Below, piece after piece: positions 7,468-14,384 of a stretch of DNA of 64,000 nt. A program made the translations under genes and the position numbers. Origin of the DNA: Spirochaetales bacterium (GTDB lineage: Bacteria > Spirochaetota > Spirochaetia > Treponematales > Treponemataceae). Location of the stretch: assembly GCA_029098225.1 (NCBI GenBank), contig JAQXNX010000011.1, positions 1-64,000 on the forward strand, in the 5' to 3' direction. Position 1 is the stretch's first letter; every line of letters starts with the position of its first letter. Under the pieces are notes generated by a model that had not been told where the DNA came from, made no database searches, and was given only the letters and a program-made list of their open reading frames with translations.

Positions 7468-7672
7468 CATAAATATTTCTTATACAGAATTAAATTTCAT
7501 AAATACTTTTTTCTTTATGAAAATTCTGTATGACCATTTGAAGCGTATGCTTCTATTATTATACTTTTCCTAAGCGGCGTAAAGCCGCGTACCACCGCTT
7601 CCTTGCGTAAACCCTAAAGTTCAATTTCATTTAATAAAGCAAGCTTGACTTGCTTTATTAAATATTCCTATT
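7468..7672 (-). repeat. 200-bp structured cassette module, copy 2
   Basis: Closely related to the copy at 4587-4788 and in the same place between attC and gene stop. Plus-strand order: ATACAGAATT/AATTCTGTAT stem with inner TTTCATAAA/TTTATGAAA, a GAAGCGTATGCTTC stem, a GCGGC-GTAAA-GCCGC stem, CCCTAAAGTTCAATT, and a 15-bp CTTGA hairpin (7629-7663). A 23-codon frame (MKLNFRVYARKRWY...) can be read on the minus strand, but it is not conserved in the other copies. Confidence 0.7.
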
Positions 7673-8323
7673 TTAACTTATAAATTCTTTCCCACAAATA
7701 TATGTATCGATATCTATTCCAATTTCAAATTCAGAAAGTCGTTGTAATAATTCTTTGGACAAAGCCATTCCTGCGTTTGCTGATACATATTGATTTTTAC
7801 AAATTTCTATAACTGCGTTGCTATTTTTTATTAATTCTTTTATACCTTGTTTATCTTCGGAAAGTTTATCCAGCAATTTTTCAATTGCTTCTTCTGTTTC
7901 ATAACATTCGGTTTCTAGTAATTCAAAATAAATACTAGAAACCTTCTGTATTTTTTGTGCATTTGCGCGTTTTATAACATCACCTTTTGAAAAACCTTTC
8001 GTATATTTTATTTTTGTATAAGAAGCCAGTTCTTCCAAAGATTTTGTTTCTGAAGTTGCATATAGATAGCAATAATTTGAATTTCGTATACTCGGAAATA
8101 TAACTTTACCGCTTTGTTTATCGAGCGAAATGCACAGAAAATATTTTTCATCTTTTATATTAAAAAATATATCGACCTGATTTTCATGCTCAATTATATT
8201 CTCAATTTTATACTTTCCATTTTCTGTTTCAATTTCATTTACTTCTAAAATTTGTTTTGTATGGGCGAATTCTGGAGAGTCAATTTCTTTTACTGCGTTT
8301 TCGATATACATTTCTTTTTTCAT
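7673..8323 (-). CDS. DUF4279-like protein
   Basis: 216 aa from ATG 8323 (MKKEMYIEN); a second ATG at 8311 is possible and no good ribosome binding site favours either. The C-terminal half (about residues 85-215) fits the DUF4279 pattern: SLEELASYTKIKYTKGFSKGD, an ELLETECYETEEAIEKLLDKL helix, an AVIEICKNQYVSANAG strand pair and the LLQRLSEFEIGIDIDTYICG ending. The N-terminal 80 residues look like a small beta-rich domain. DUF4279 proteins are often found among accessory and immunity-like genes, but no biochemical role is assured. Cytoplasmic; followed by a 200-bp module. Confidence 0.55.
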   Translation of the reverse strand: MKKEMYIENAVKEIDSPEFAHTKQILEVNEIETENGKYKIENIIEHENQVDIFFNIKDEKYFLCISLDKQSGKVIFPSIRNSNYCYLYATSETKSLEELASYTKIKYTKGFSKGDVIKRANAQKIQKVSSIYFELLETECYETEEAIEKLLDKLSEDKQGIKELIKNSNAVIEICKNQYVSANAGMALSKELLQRLSEFEIGIDIDTYICGKEFIS

Positions 8324-8358
8324 TTTTTTAATTAAAAAAGCAGGCCAGTGGCCTGTCG

Positions 8359-8421
8359 CCATAACAACTGGTTGTACCGCAGCGGGCTTGACCCGCTGTC
8401 GGCTACGAACCTTTGTTAGGC
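8359..8421 (-). repeat. attC: attC site 10
   Basis: Core boxes CCATAAC and GTTAGGC, the latter an exact match to the classical GTTRRRY core. Inner boxes GGTTGTA/TACGAACC, central stem CAGCGGG-CTTGA-CCCGCTG. Confidence 0.95.
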
Positions 8422-8637
8422 GAAAATATTTCTTTCTAAATTATAAAACTTCTTTCTCATAAAGAAATTTATATTTTTCAGAAGCAACGCTTCTTTTTTT
8501 TGTAAACAGTATTAAGCGACGGATGTCGCGTACAATCGCTACATTGCTTTACCCTAAAATTCAATTCATTTTTTAATCGAGCTCGACTCGATTAAAAAAT
8601 CTTCTCTTTATTATCATGCTGTCCCATTAGAAGCACT
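8422..8637 (-). repeat. 200-bp structured cassette module, copy 3 (most divergent)
   Basis: Same position and length as the other copies but different bases. It carries a GAAGC-AAC-GCTTC type stem (about 8481-8497), a GCGAC-GGAT-GTCGC stem (about 8516-8529), the motif ACCCTAAAATTCAATTCATT, and a 14-bp hairpin TTAATCGAG-CTCGA-CTCGATTAA (8568-8600). Compared with copies 1 and 2 the stem arms changed together, which supports a conserved fold over a conserved peptide; the minus-strand reading after ATG hits a stop at codon 3. Confidence 0.65.
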
Positions 8638-9180
8638 CTATGCTTTTCTGTTATCTATAATATACTTAAATAAATCTGGTAACGGTAAATTATATACTTT
8701 CTGAATATCAACTCCATAAGTTGCTTTCACTTTATTAACAATATCTTGTTCTATTTTCTTTTTCTTATCATCATCATAATCGCAATAAAAAAGATCTAAA
8801 CAGCTTTCGTCTGAAAAAAATCCGTTATAAAAATTCATTGCGAGAATTTTATCAAAAAAGTCAACAGCAAAACTTTCATATTCTAGCAGTCGATCAGTAG
8901 AAGCAAATTCAAGTTCTTTTTTCTCCCATGGTTTTGGTAAAATAGTATTGTTACTTTTATATATTTCAAAACTTTCCTTAAGTTTCAAAAACGCTTCTTT
9001 ATAATTTGTTCCATGTCCCACCATGCCAGCCCAAAACAATATACGAACACAATACCTTATATTATCTTGTTGAGCATTTTTGTTTTTGTAATAAAACAGG
9101 GGATAGTCAATTAAATTAAAATTTACTTGTTTGTTTCGATTTCTAAATGTAAATGGAATCATTAAGTTCTTAATATTCAT
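8638..9180 (-). CDS. Hypothetical cytoplasmic protein
   Basis: 180 aa from ATG 9180 (MNIKNLMIPF). No signal peptide or membrane helix. Recognisable blocks are IRYCVRILFWAGMVGHGTNYKEAF, LPKPWEKKELEF and a run of acidic residues (CDYDDDKKKK) near residue 140. I do not recognise the family; size and composition fit the small immunity-like or metabolic accessory proteins common in cassettes. The ribosome binding site is weak (AGAGA). It is followed by the most divergent 200-bp module. Confidence 0.6.
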   Translation of the reverse strand: MNIKNLMIPFTFRNRNKQVNFNLIDYPLFYYKNKNAQQDNIRYCVRILFWAGMVGHGTNYKEAFLKLKESFEIYKSNNTILPKPWEKKELEFASTDRLLEYESFAVDFFDKILAMNFYNGFFSDESCLDLFYCDYDDDKKKKIEQDIVNKVKATYGVDIQKVYNLPLPDLFKYIIDNRKA

Positions 9181-9213
9181 ATCTCTAATTAATTGCACGC
9201 CAGTGGCGTGTCC

Positions 9214-9276
9214 GCCTAACAACTGGTTGTACCGCAGCGGGCTCGACCCGCTGTCGGCTACGAACCTTTGTTATGT
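9214..9276 (-). repeat. attC: attC site 11
   Basis: Core boxes GCCTAAC and GTTATGT, inner boxes GGTTGTA/TACGAACC, central stem CAGCGGG-CTCGA-CCCGCTG. Confidence 0.94.
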
Positions 9277-9282
9277 GATTTT

Positions 9283-9942
9283 CTATAAACTACAAACTAT
9301 TGCCCAATTTTTGAAAAACAATTTGTAACCACCGTCATTCCATAATTGCATAAATTCATCATAAGTGTAATACCGATTTCCTTCCTTGCATTCTTTATCA
9401 ATAATTGTTTTACGCTGATTTTCTGAATTTCTTTCCTGCATAGAATCGTAAAGCATAAAACCGTTTTCATCATAGCCAAGAATTGTTACATAATGAAGAA
9501 CATGATGTATTTTTATAAGACAAATAATAGGCTTTTTCTGAAAAACTATTTCTTTTATCCAGTTGATTTTATCTTCATTTGATTTAGTTTTCAAAACATA
9601 TTCTTTAGTCTTTATTCCGTTTTCATGTAATTGATTCACAACACCCTGAGGAAATGTAAGATTTTTATAAATACGCCATTTCATTTGCTTCGAAAGGATT
9701 TCAGGAGCTTTTTCCTCATCACGTAAAATATTTATAACGGCCATCACAGAATAAGGGCCACAATTATTCAAAGTCTGTCGATAAAAAAGATTTTTGTCCA
9801 TTTTTAAATAATATGAATCGTAAAAAAGGTTATTTCCTTTTGGAATAAAAGATGGTATTGCTCTGCCAAAACAAAGTAAAAATATTACGAAAACTGCGAG
9901 AAATATTAAAATAGAATTTAATACAATTTTTCTTTTCTTCAT
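9283..9942 (-). CDS. Membrane-anchored C39-like cysteine peptidase
   Basis: 219 aa from ATG 9942 with AGAGGA upstream. One N-terminal hydrophobic helix (about residues 7-27) anchors or exports it. The rest matches the peptidase C39-like fold: NNCGPYSVMAVINIL holds the predicted nucleophile Cys (about residue 62), HHVLHYVTILGYDENGFMLYDS the catalytic His and Asp. C39 peptidases usually cleave double-glycine leader peptides; the stand-alone C39_2-like group has broader roles. No bacteriocin or ABC transporter gene lies nearby. It shares a cassette with the small basic protein upstream, with a truncated module in between. Confidence 0.7.
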   Translation of the reverse strand: MKKRKIVLNSILIFLAVFVIFLLCFGRAIPSFIPKGNNLFYDSYYLKMDKNLFYRQTLNNCGPYSVMAVINILRDEEKAPEILSKQMKWRIYKNLTFPQGVVNQLHENGIKTKEYVLKTKSNEDKINWIKEIVFQKKPIICLIKIHHVLHYVTILGYDENGFMLYDSMQERNSENQRKTIIDKECKEGNRYYTYDEFMQLWNDGGYKLFFKNWAIVCSL

Positions 9943-9965
9943 TTTCCTCTCTAACAAATATGTAA

Positions 9966-10031
9966 ATACATCCGCTTCTTTAAAGTTCAATTAATTTTTT
10001 CAGCAAGCTTGACTTGCTGAAAAAATATTCC
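9966..10031 (-). repeat. Truncated cassette module with CTTGA hairpin
   Basis: Plus-strand CCGCTTC-TTTAAAGTTCAATTAA is followed by a 13-bp stem TTTTTTCAGCAAG-CTTGA-CTTGCTGAAAAAA (9995-10025) and then AATATTCCTT next to the upstream gene stop. The half of the module on the attC side, and the attC itself, are missing, so two cassettes appear fused here. Confidence 0.6.
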
Positions 10032-10214
10032 TTATTTTAAATTTCTTTCTATTTTTTCTTCAGCCCGTTTTTCTTTTACATTCTTTTTTATTTTGTTTTT
10101 TTTACGTAGTTCAACAACTGCATAATCAGGATTATCGAAATCACACATGTCAATTATTTCTCTTCTCGATTTATTCTTAAATATTTTATATGTCCAGTGA
10201 ATACTTCTTGACAT
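10032..10214 (-). CDS. Small basic hypothetical protein
   Basis: 60 aa from ATG 10214 (MSRSIHWTYKIFKNKSRREI), with a GGAG about 11 nt upstream, a little far. The N-terminal half contains CDFDNPDYAVVELRKK; the C-terminal third is nearly all Lys, Glu and Arg and likely helical. No family assigned. It is the first gene of a two-gene cassette with the C39-like peptidase. The 3' end abuts the CTTGA hairpin of the truncated module. Confidence 0.55.
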   Translation of the reverse strand: MSRSIHWTYKIFKNKSRREIIDMCDFDNPDYAVVELRKKNKIKKNVKEKRAEEKIERNLK

Positions 10215-10256
10215 CTGGTATTCTTCTCCTATCGAAGCGCCCCAGTGCGGGCGTCC

Positions 10257-10319
10257 ACATAACAACTGGTTGTACCGCAGCGGGCCTGACCCGCTGTCGG
10301 CTACGAACCTTTGTTATGT
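10257..10319 (-). repeat. attC: attC site 12
   Basis: Core boxes ACATAAC and GTTATGT, inner boxes GGTTGTA/TACGAACC, central stem CAGCGGG-CCTGA-CCCGCTG. The stop of the next gene is 8 bp away. Confidence 0.95.
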
Positions 10320-10326
10320 GTTCTTC

Positions 10327-10713
10327 TTATTTCTTGAAAGTTTCTTTGGCCCAATTAAGAACCAATTCTTCCTTTCCTATTATACCATATCCGGTGACAA
10401 ATGCTTCATTATTTTCTGAAAGTATTTCTATACAAAAATCAGCAATACTTTTGCTGAAATCTATTTTTCCAACATGTCTTTTTGTTATTTGAATTGTTAG
10501 ATTTTCAAAAATGTGATTATTTTCTATTACAGAAGCCTCTTTTTCACTTCTGAGTTCTATGTGAAAATTCTCAGGAGGTTCTATAGGCTTTCCATTTTCT
10601 TCCCATCCGTATCCATTAATAGGATAAACGAATAATACTGTATTTTTATCGTTCATTATTTTTTTTACTATTCCTAAACCGCTTCTTCGTCCTATCCCTA
10701 AAGATAAATTCAT
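10327..10713 (-). CDS. Hypothetical protein whose N-terminus derives from the cassette module
   Basis: 129 aa if translation starts at ATG 10713, 110 aa from ATG 10656. The first start lies exactly where full-length modules have their post-hairpin ATG, so the N-terminal residues MNLSLGIGRRSGLG are encoded by module sequence. The upstream layout is AAGGAATATT, CTTGA hairpin, ATG. The body (FVYPINGYGWEENGKPIEPPENFHI, then KIDFSKSIADFCIEILSEN) looks like a small folded cytoplasmic domain with no known family. Second gene of a two-gene cassette. The true start is uncertain because no ribosome binding site supports either ATG well. Confidence 0.5.
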   Translation of the reverse strand: MNLSLGIGRRSGLGIVKKIMNDKNTVLFVYPINGYGWEENGKPIEPPENFHIELRSEKEASVIENNHIFENLTIQITKRHVGKIDFSKSIADFCIEILSENNEAFVTGYGIIGKEELVLNWAKETFKK

Positions 10714-10754
10714 TTTTTCAGCAAGCTTGACTTGCTGAAAAAAATATTCCTTTA
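10672..10754 (-). repeat. Truncated cassette module overlapping a gene start
   Basis: Plus-strand CCGCTTCTTCGTCCTATCCCTAAAG is followed by AAATTCATT and a 13-bp stem TTTTTTCAGCAAG-CTTGA-CTTGCTGAAAAAA (10713-10743). The GCGGC and GAAGC stems and the attC are absent; coding sequence of the next gene has taken their place. Confidence 0.55.
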
Positions 10755-11072
10755 TTATCCTAAACCTGCATCGCCATATAAACATTCTGATTCAATATTT
10801 AATCCTATATATCTATAGCCGATTTTTTCTAATTCTGGAAATATAGGGAATACATTTTCTATGTTGATTACTGTATTTAAGTACAATAGTTCTTTTAATG
10901 ATTTATTTTCAGTTTCAATGACTTTTTCAATAATCTTTATTGCATAATCTTTATCAAGAAAAATAGGATTACTTGGACATCCAAAGGAGAATCCTGCAAA
11001 TCCGTTGTGTAAACATAATTTTGCGTTTGGTCTAGATGCTATCCATTCTTCAATACTTTTTCTTATTTCCAT
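10755..11072 (-). CDS. Hypothetical cytoplasmic protein
   Basis: 105 aa from ATG 11072 with TAGGAAA upstream. The N-terminal segment MEIRKSIEEWIASRP is amphipathic. It is followed by a Cys- and Gly-containing strand region (LCLHNGFAGFSFGCPSNP) and a C-terminal region ending in YGDAGLG. No family recognised. First gene of a two-gene cassette; the stop codon abuts the CTTGA hairpin. Confidence 0.55.
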   Translation of the reverse strand: MEIRKSIEEWIASRPNAKLCLHNGFAGFSFGCPSNPIFLDKDYAIKIIEKVIETENKSLKELLYLNTVINIENVFPIFPELEKIGYRYIGLNIESECLYGDAGLG

Positions 11073-11109
11073 TTTTCCTAATACCAAAAGCGCCCCAATG
11101 CGGGCGTCC

Positions 11110-11172
11110 ACATAACAACTGGTTGTACCGCAGCGGGCCTGACCCGCTGTCGGCTACGAACCTTTGTTATAC
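11110..11172 (-). repeat. attC: attC site 13
   Basis: Core boxes ACATAAC and GTTATAC, inner boxes GGTTGTA/TACGAACC, central stem CAGCGGG-CCTGA-CCCGCTG. The next gene stop is 3 bp away. Confidence 0.95.
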
Positions 11173-11174
11173 GA

Positions 11175-12077
11175 TTATTGTATTTCTTCATAAATTATAG
11201 CAACGATTTCTTGATTATCAACGATATTCTCATAATAATTATTTACTTCTTTTTCAGAAGATATTGTCTTAACATGTACAAGTTCTCCATTATCGTAGTC
11301 ATAATAACATTGGTAAACTTTATATGTTTTTTCTGGCATATGAATGTCTGAATGAAATGTTGAATAAATTAGTTCATTATTTTTATTGTATAAGTAAACA
11401 TCTGTATAATCTAAAATTATATCATTTTTTAGATAAAATATTTTTCTATATTCTCTTTTAAGATTATCATCTGAATATAAAGTATAATTAAAAATACAAT
11501 AATCTGAAGAACGAATTTCTTTTTTTAATATTTCTCGATTTTGTGAATCATATTCATAAACTTCTTCTTCACCTGTTGAAAATATTAAATGAATTAATCT
11601 ATTTTTTGAATCATATTCATAGATAATATTTCCAGAGTTACTTTTCTTTAAAATTATATTTCCGAAATCATCATATGAATATCTGTTATATCTTCCGGTT
11701 TCTAATTCTTCTTCATTGATTATACGATTTTGATTATCATATAAATATCGTACTTCTCGATAAGAGTCAGTTCTTTTTATTTTAGAAATATCAAAATCAA
11801 TCGTATCACAAAATAATTCTTCATCATTACAACTGTACCAATATTTTAGGAGAAGACCATTTTTATCATAAAAGAAAACTGTAGTAATTTTTTCGTCAAT
11901 TGATATATATAAAGGTTTCCCGAATGAAGTATATTTTGTCTTTTGTTTAAGCTTTACTTTTTTTATTATTTCTTTTCCATCAATCACAAATTGCTTTTCA
12001 AATATTTTTTCATTGGCAGATAGTGAAAATGAGATTTTTATTAATATGAATAATAATATAATTTTTCTAAATTTCAT
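11175..12077 (-). CDS. Secreted YD-repeat-like (RHS-type) protein
   Basis: 300 aa from ATG 12077 with GGAAAAAG upstream. The signal peptide is about residues 1-21 (MKFRKIILLFILIKISFSLSA). The mature part contains repeated strands of the form YLYDNQNRI, YSYDDFGNII, YEYDSKNRLI, YEYDSQNREI and YLYNKNNELI. This is the YD/RHS-type pattern also seen in short MORN-like spirochaetal surface proteins. It lacks an RHS core or toxin tip and is much shorter than RHS toxins. Surface or periplasmic binding role inferred. Only gene of its cassette. Confidence 0.65.
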   Translation of the reverse strand: MKFRKIILLFILIKISFSLSANEKIFEKQFVIDGKEIIKKVKLKQKTKYTSFGKPLYISIDEKITTVFFYDKNGLLLKYWYSCNDEELFCDTIDFDISKIKRTDSYREVRYLYDNQNRIINEEELETGRYNRYSYDDFGNIILKKSNSGNIIYEYDSKNRLIHLIFSTGEEEVYEYDSQNREILKKEIRSSDYCIFNYTLYSDDNLKREYRKIFYLKNDIILDYTDVYLYNKNNELIYSTFHSDIHMPEKTYKVYQCYYDYDNGELVHVKTISSEKEVNNYYENIVDNQEIVAIIYEEIQ

Positions 12078-12104
12078 TTCTTTTTCCAGCTCAGTGAGCT
12101 GTGC

Positions 12105-12167
12105 GTATAACAATGAGTTAAACCGCACGCGGCTTGACCGCGTGTCGGCTTTGAACTTTTGTTAGGC
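12105..12167 (-). repeat. attC: attC site 14
   Basis: Core boxes GTATAAC and GTTAGGC (exact classical core), inner boxes GAGTTAAA/TTTGAACTT, central stem CACGCGG-CTTGA-CCGCGTG. Confidence 0.93.
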
Positions 12168-12368
12168 TGAAATATTTATTACAGATTTTATATTTCTTTT
12201 ATACTTTTGGAAATAAAATCTGTATATTATTAGAAGCAATGCTTCTGTTTTGCAAATTTCAAGCGACGAAAGTCGCGTCCAACCGTTTCTTCGTCCTAGC
12301 CCTAAAGTCCGATTCATTTTATAATCGGGCTTGACCCGATTATAAAATATTCCATATTGTAATTTAAA
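12168..12368 (-). repeat. 200-bp structured cassette module, copy 4
   Basis: Plus-strand order: ACAGATTTTAT/ATAAAATCTGT stem (about 12180-12225), AGAAGC-AAT-GCTTCT stem, GCGAC-GAAA-GTCGC stem (about 12264-12277), CCTAGCCCTAAAGTCCGATTCATT, and a 14-bp stem TATAATCGGG-CTTGA-CCCGATTATA (12316-12348). On the minus strand this copy holds an uninterrupted 51-codon frame starting MNRTLGLGRRNGW and ending inside attC; other full-length copies break that frame. Confidence 0.7.
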
Positions 12369-13406
12369 TCATTTTGTGTTCTCATATTTTTGAATCAGTT
12401 TAATATTGTACCTATCAATATCAGTCAGTAAAGAGTCGCTGAAATTTGGATTTTCTTTATACCAATTATAACAATTCCAAAGCGACTGCAAATCCACACT
12501 TTTGAATGTTCGTCCATGTCTTGCATAGATTGCATTCCTCATAATTCGAAGCTGACCTTCTGTTAAATTTTCTAAACTATACTCATTCAATATCCCATCT
12601 AATAAGGAAAAATCAAGACCATCGTAATCAAAATAGTTTTCTAAAATCATGCATTCTTCAGGGGAAACATATTCTTCCTCTAATTCATACTCTTCTGTAG
12701 TCTTGTTGTAAGCATAAAAGGAATAGTAATATTGATTTCCGCTCTCAGTTTTGTCGGAATGCCAATTCGGTCCACCAGGAACTTCTATATAATTGTTCGC
12801 ATTGTTATAATATAAAAATCCACGTTTTCCATTCTTTATGCAAAAAATGAAATTTAACTCTTCAAAATATGCTACTTCGTTTTCAAAATATACTTTATGC
12901 TCATCATTCCTTGAATCCCATGTATTATATGTTGGATAATATCTATCAATTCCTTCTATAGAGATACCTAGTGTTCTTCCCGTAACCCAGAAACTAAAAA
13001 TATCTGGTTTCCCATCGAAATTGAAATCTGCAATATAAGCATCATAGTTTCCAAGTTTATTATTTATAAGCTGAGGCAATTTGTTTGGTGCCCATTCTAT
13101 TTTATCGTTATTAACTGTATTGCAAATCATTTCATAAAGGTATGTATTTCCATCTGAAAAATAAGCATGATCCCAATAGTACTCCGATTTATGGAAAGCA
13201 ATATACAGTAACTCTGTTACCTTGAAAAGGTGACGCAACTCACGCTCATAATTAGATTTCATTTCTTTTGTAACATATAAATATATTGGAGAATTTTCAT
13301 CTATTTCCACTATTGAATTTTCATTGTCATTTGATTTTTCAATTTGCTGTGCGTAACATGATAACGCAAATAAAAAGAATAGTTTAACTAAAAAATTTTT
13401 CTTCAT
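12369..13406 (-). CDS. YARHG-domain exported protein, probable lipoprotein
   Basis: 345 aa. The N-terminus MKKNFLVKLFFLFALSCYAQQ has a signal sequence with a plausible lipobox (FALSC). Residues about 125-260 include an FNFDGKPDIFSFW repeat-like strand region. The C-terminal 75 residues are a clear YARHG domain (LRIMRNAIYARHGRTFKS, then a YNWYKENPNFSDSLLTDIDRYNI block). YARHG domains occur in bacterial extracellular or envelope proteins; their ligand is not established. Only gene of its cassette, followed by module copy 4. Confidence 0.8.
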   Translation of the reverse strand: MKKNFLVKLFFLFALSCYAQQIEKSNDNENSIVEIDENSPIYLYVTKEMKSNYERELRHLFKVTELLYIAFHKSEYYWDHAYFSDGNTYLYEMICNTVNNDKIEWAPNKLPQLINNKLGNYDAYIADFNFDGKPDIFSFWVTGRTLGISIEGIDRYYPTYNTWDSRNDEHKVYFENEVAYFEELNFIFCIKNGKRGFLYYNNANNYIEVPGGPNWHSDKTESGNQYYYSFYAYNKTTEEYELEEEYVSPEECMILENYFDYDGLDFSLLDGILNEYSLENLTEGQLRIMRNAIYARHGRTFKSVDLQSLWNCYNWYKENPNFSDSLLTDIDRYNIKLIQKYENTK

Positions 13407-13438
13407 TCTATATCTCCAAGCGGCTCAGTGAGCCGTCA

Positions 13439-13501
13439 GCCTAACAATTGGTTGTACCGCAGCGGGCTCGACCCGCTGTCGGCTACGAACCTTTGTTATA
13501 C
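13439..13501 (-). repeat. attC: attC site 15 (nearest attI)
   Basis: Core boxes GCCTAAC and GTTATAC, inner boxes GGTTGTA/TACGAACC, central stem CAGCGGG-CTCGA-CCCGCTG. It ends the attI-proximal cassette, the most recently inserted one if insertion occurs at attI. Confidence 0.95.
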
Positions 13502-13524
13502 GATTTCTTATTTTTATTCAAATT

Positions 13525-14346
13525 TTATTTATTTGAATAACCATATTTTAATAATAATTGTTTGAAATCTGCACAATCTTTTTCAGACATGTATCCATAT
13601 TCAACAAATTCATCTAAACTTTCAAATGCATTGGTATTATATACTGTATAGAAATTCGGATCTGCTCCACTTTGCAATAATAATTCTGCAATTAAAAAAT
13701 TATCTTTTTGTAAAGCCCAAAAGAGAGCAGGTGCATATTGATTATTTTTCCTATTTATATTTTCAAGAATATCTTCTTTAGATACTAAATATTGTACAAC
13801 GCTATAGTAATTTGTTCTTGTAGCTGAAGTTAAGATTGTTGAATCTCCTTCCTTAAAATTTTTGCTTTCATATATGTTTTTTACAATACTTAGACATTTT
13901 TCTTCAGAAAACTTTGATAATTCATTCTCAATAATGTAATCAAACACGACTGGTTTTATATATTTGTTCTTAAAATCTGATATTACTGTCTCATCGCCGT
14001 TATAATACTTTTTTCTTAAATCTTCTGTAAAGTCTGGCACTATAACGAAATATTTTGTTGAACAATATGCTATATTATCAATTTTTGGAATATAACAGTA
14101 AAACCATTCAGAGGTGCTTCTTTCTTTATCTACATAAATTCTATCATTGAAGAATAATTGACCAAGAGTCTTGCAGGTTAAATTAGGTTCTGTTCGAATA
14201 TTAATATTATTATCAATGGCTCTGTAAAGTGTAGAACAATTATACTTGTCTTCGAAACTGTAAGAAAAAGCAAATATATTACTAAGAAGGAATAAAATAA
14301 TTATTAAGTTATATTTGAGTGAAGTTTTTTTGTATTTTATAAACAT
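13525..14346 (-). CDS. Secreted SH3-like and ankyrin-like protein, first cassette gene
   Basis: 273 aa from ATG 14346 with AGAGGA upstream. The signal peptide covers about residues 12-31. Residues about 35-105 resemble a bacterial SH3 domain (YRAIDNNINIRTEPNLTCKTLGQLFFNDRIYVD, then EWFYCYIP). Residues about 165-270 hold ankyrin-like repeats (YAPALFWALQKDNFLIAELLLQSGADPN). The protein is likely periplasmic or surface-exposed and binding in function; its ligand is unknown. It is the attI-proximal cassette, so it is best placed for any promoter in the integrase region. Confidence 0.7.
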   Translation of the reverse strand: MFIKYKKTSLKYNLIIILFLLSNIFAFSYSFEDKYNCSTLYRAIDNNINIRTEPNLTCKTLGQLFFNDRIYVDKERSTSEWFYCYIPKIDNIAYCSTKYFVIVPDFTEDLRKKYYNGDETVISDFKNKYIKPVVFDYIIENELSKFSEEKCLSIVKNIYESKNFKEGDSTILTSATRTNYYSVVQYLVSKEDILENINRKNNQYAPALFWALQKDNFLIAELLLQSGADPNFYTVYNTNAFESLDEFVEYGYMSEKDCADFKQLLLKYGYSNK

Positions 14347-14384
14347 TTTTTCTTCCTCTAAAATACCAGCTCAGTGAGCTGTGC

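Noticed and set aside
14..9328. Plus-strand ORFs containing SGLDPLSATNLCYVI-like peptides
   Set aside because: The recurring peptide is just the attC repeat read on the opposite strand; no ribosome binding sites or conserved domains.
941..11111. Minus-strand ORFs beginning with MWTPALGR, MLHGRPHWGA, MDARIGAL or similar
   Set aside because: These N-termini are translations of attC and the 5' cassette hairpin. Real starts lie downstream, next to ribosome binding sites and signal peptides.
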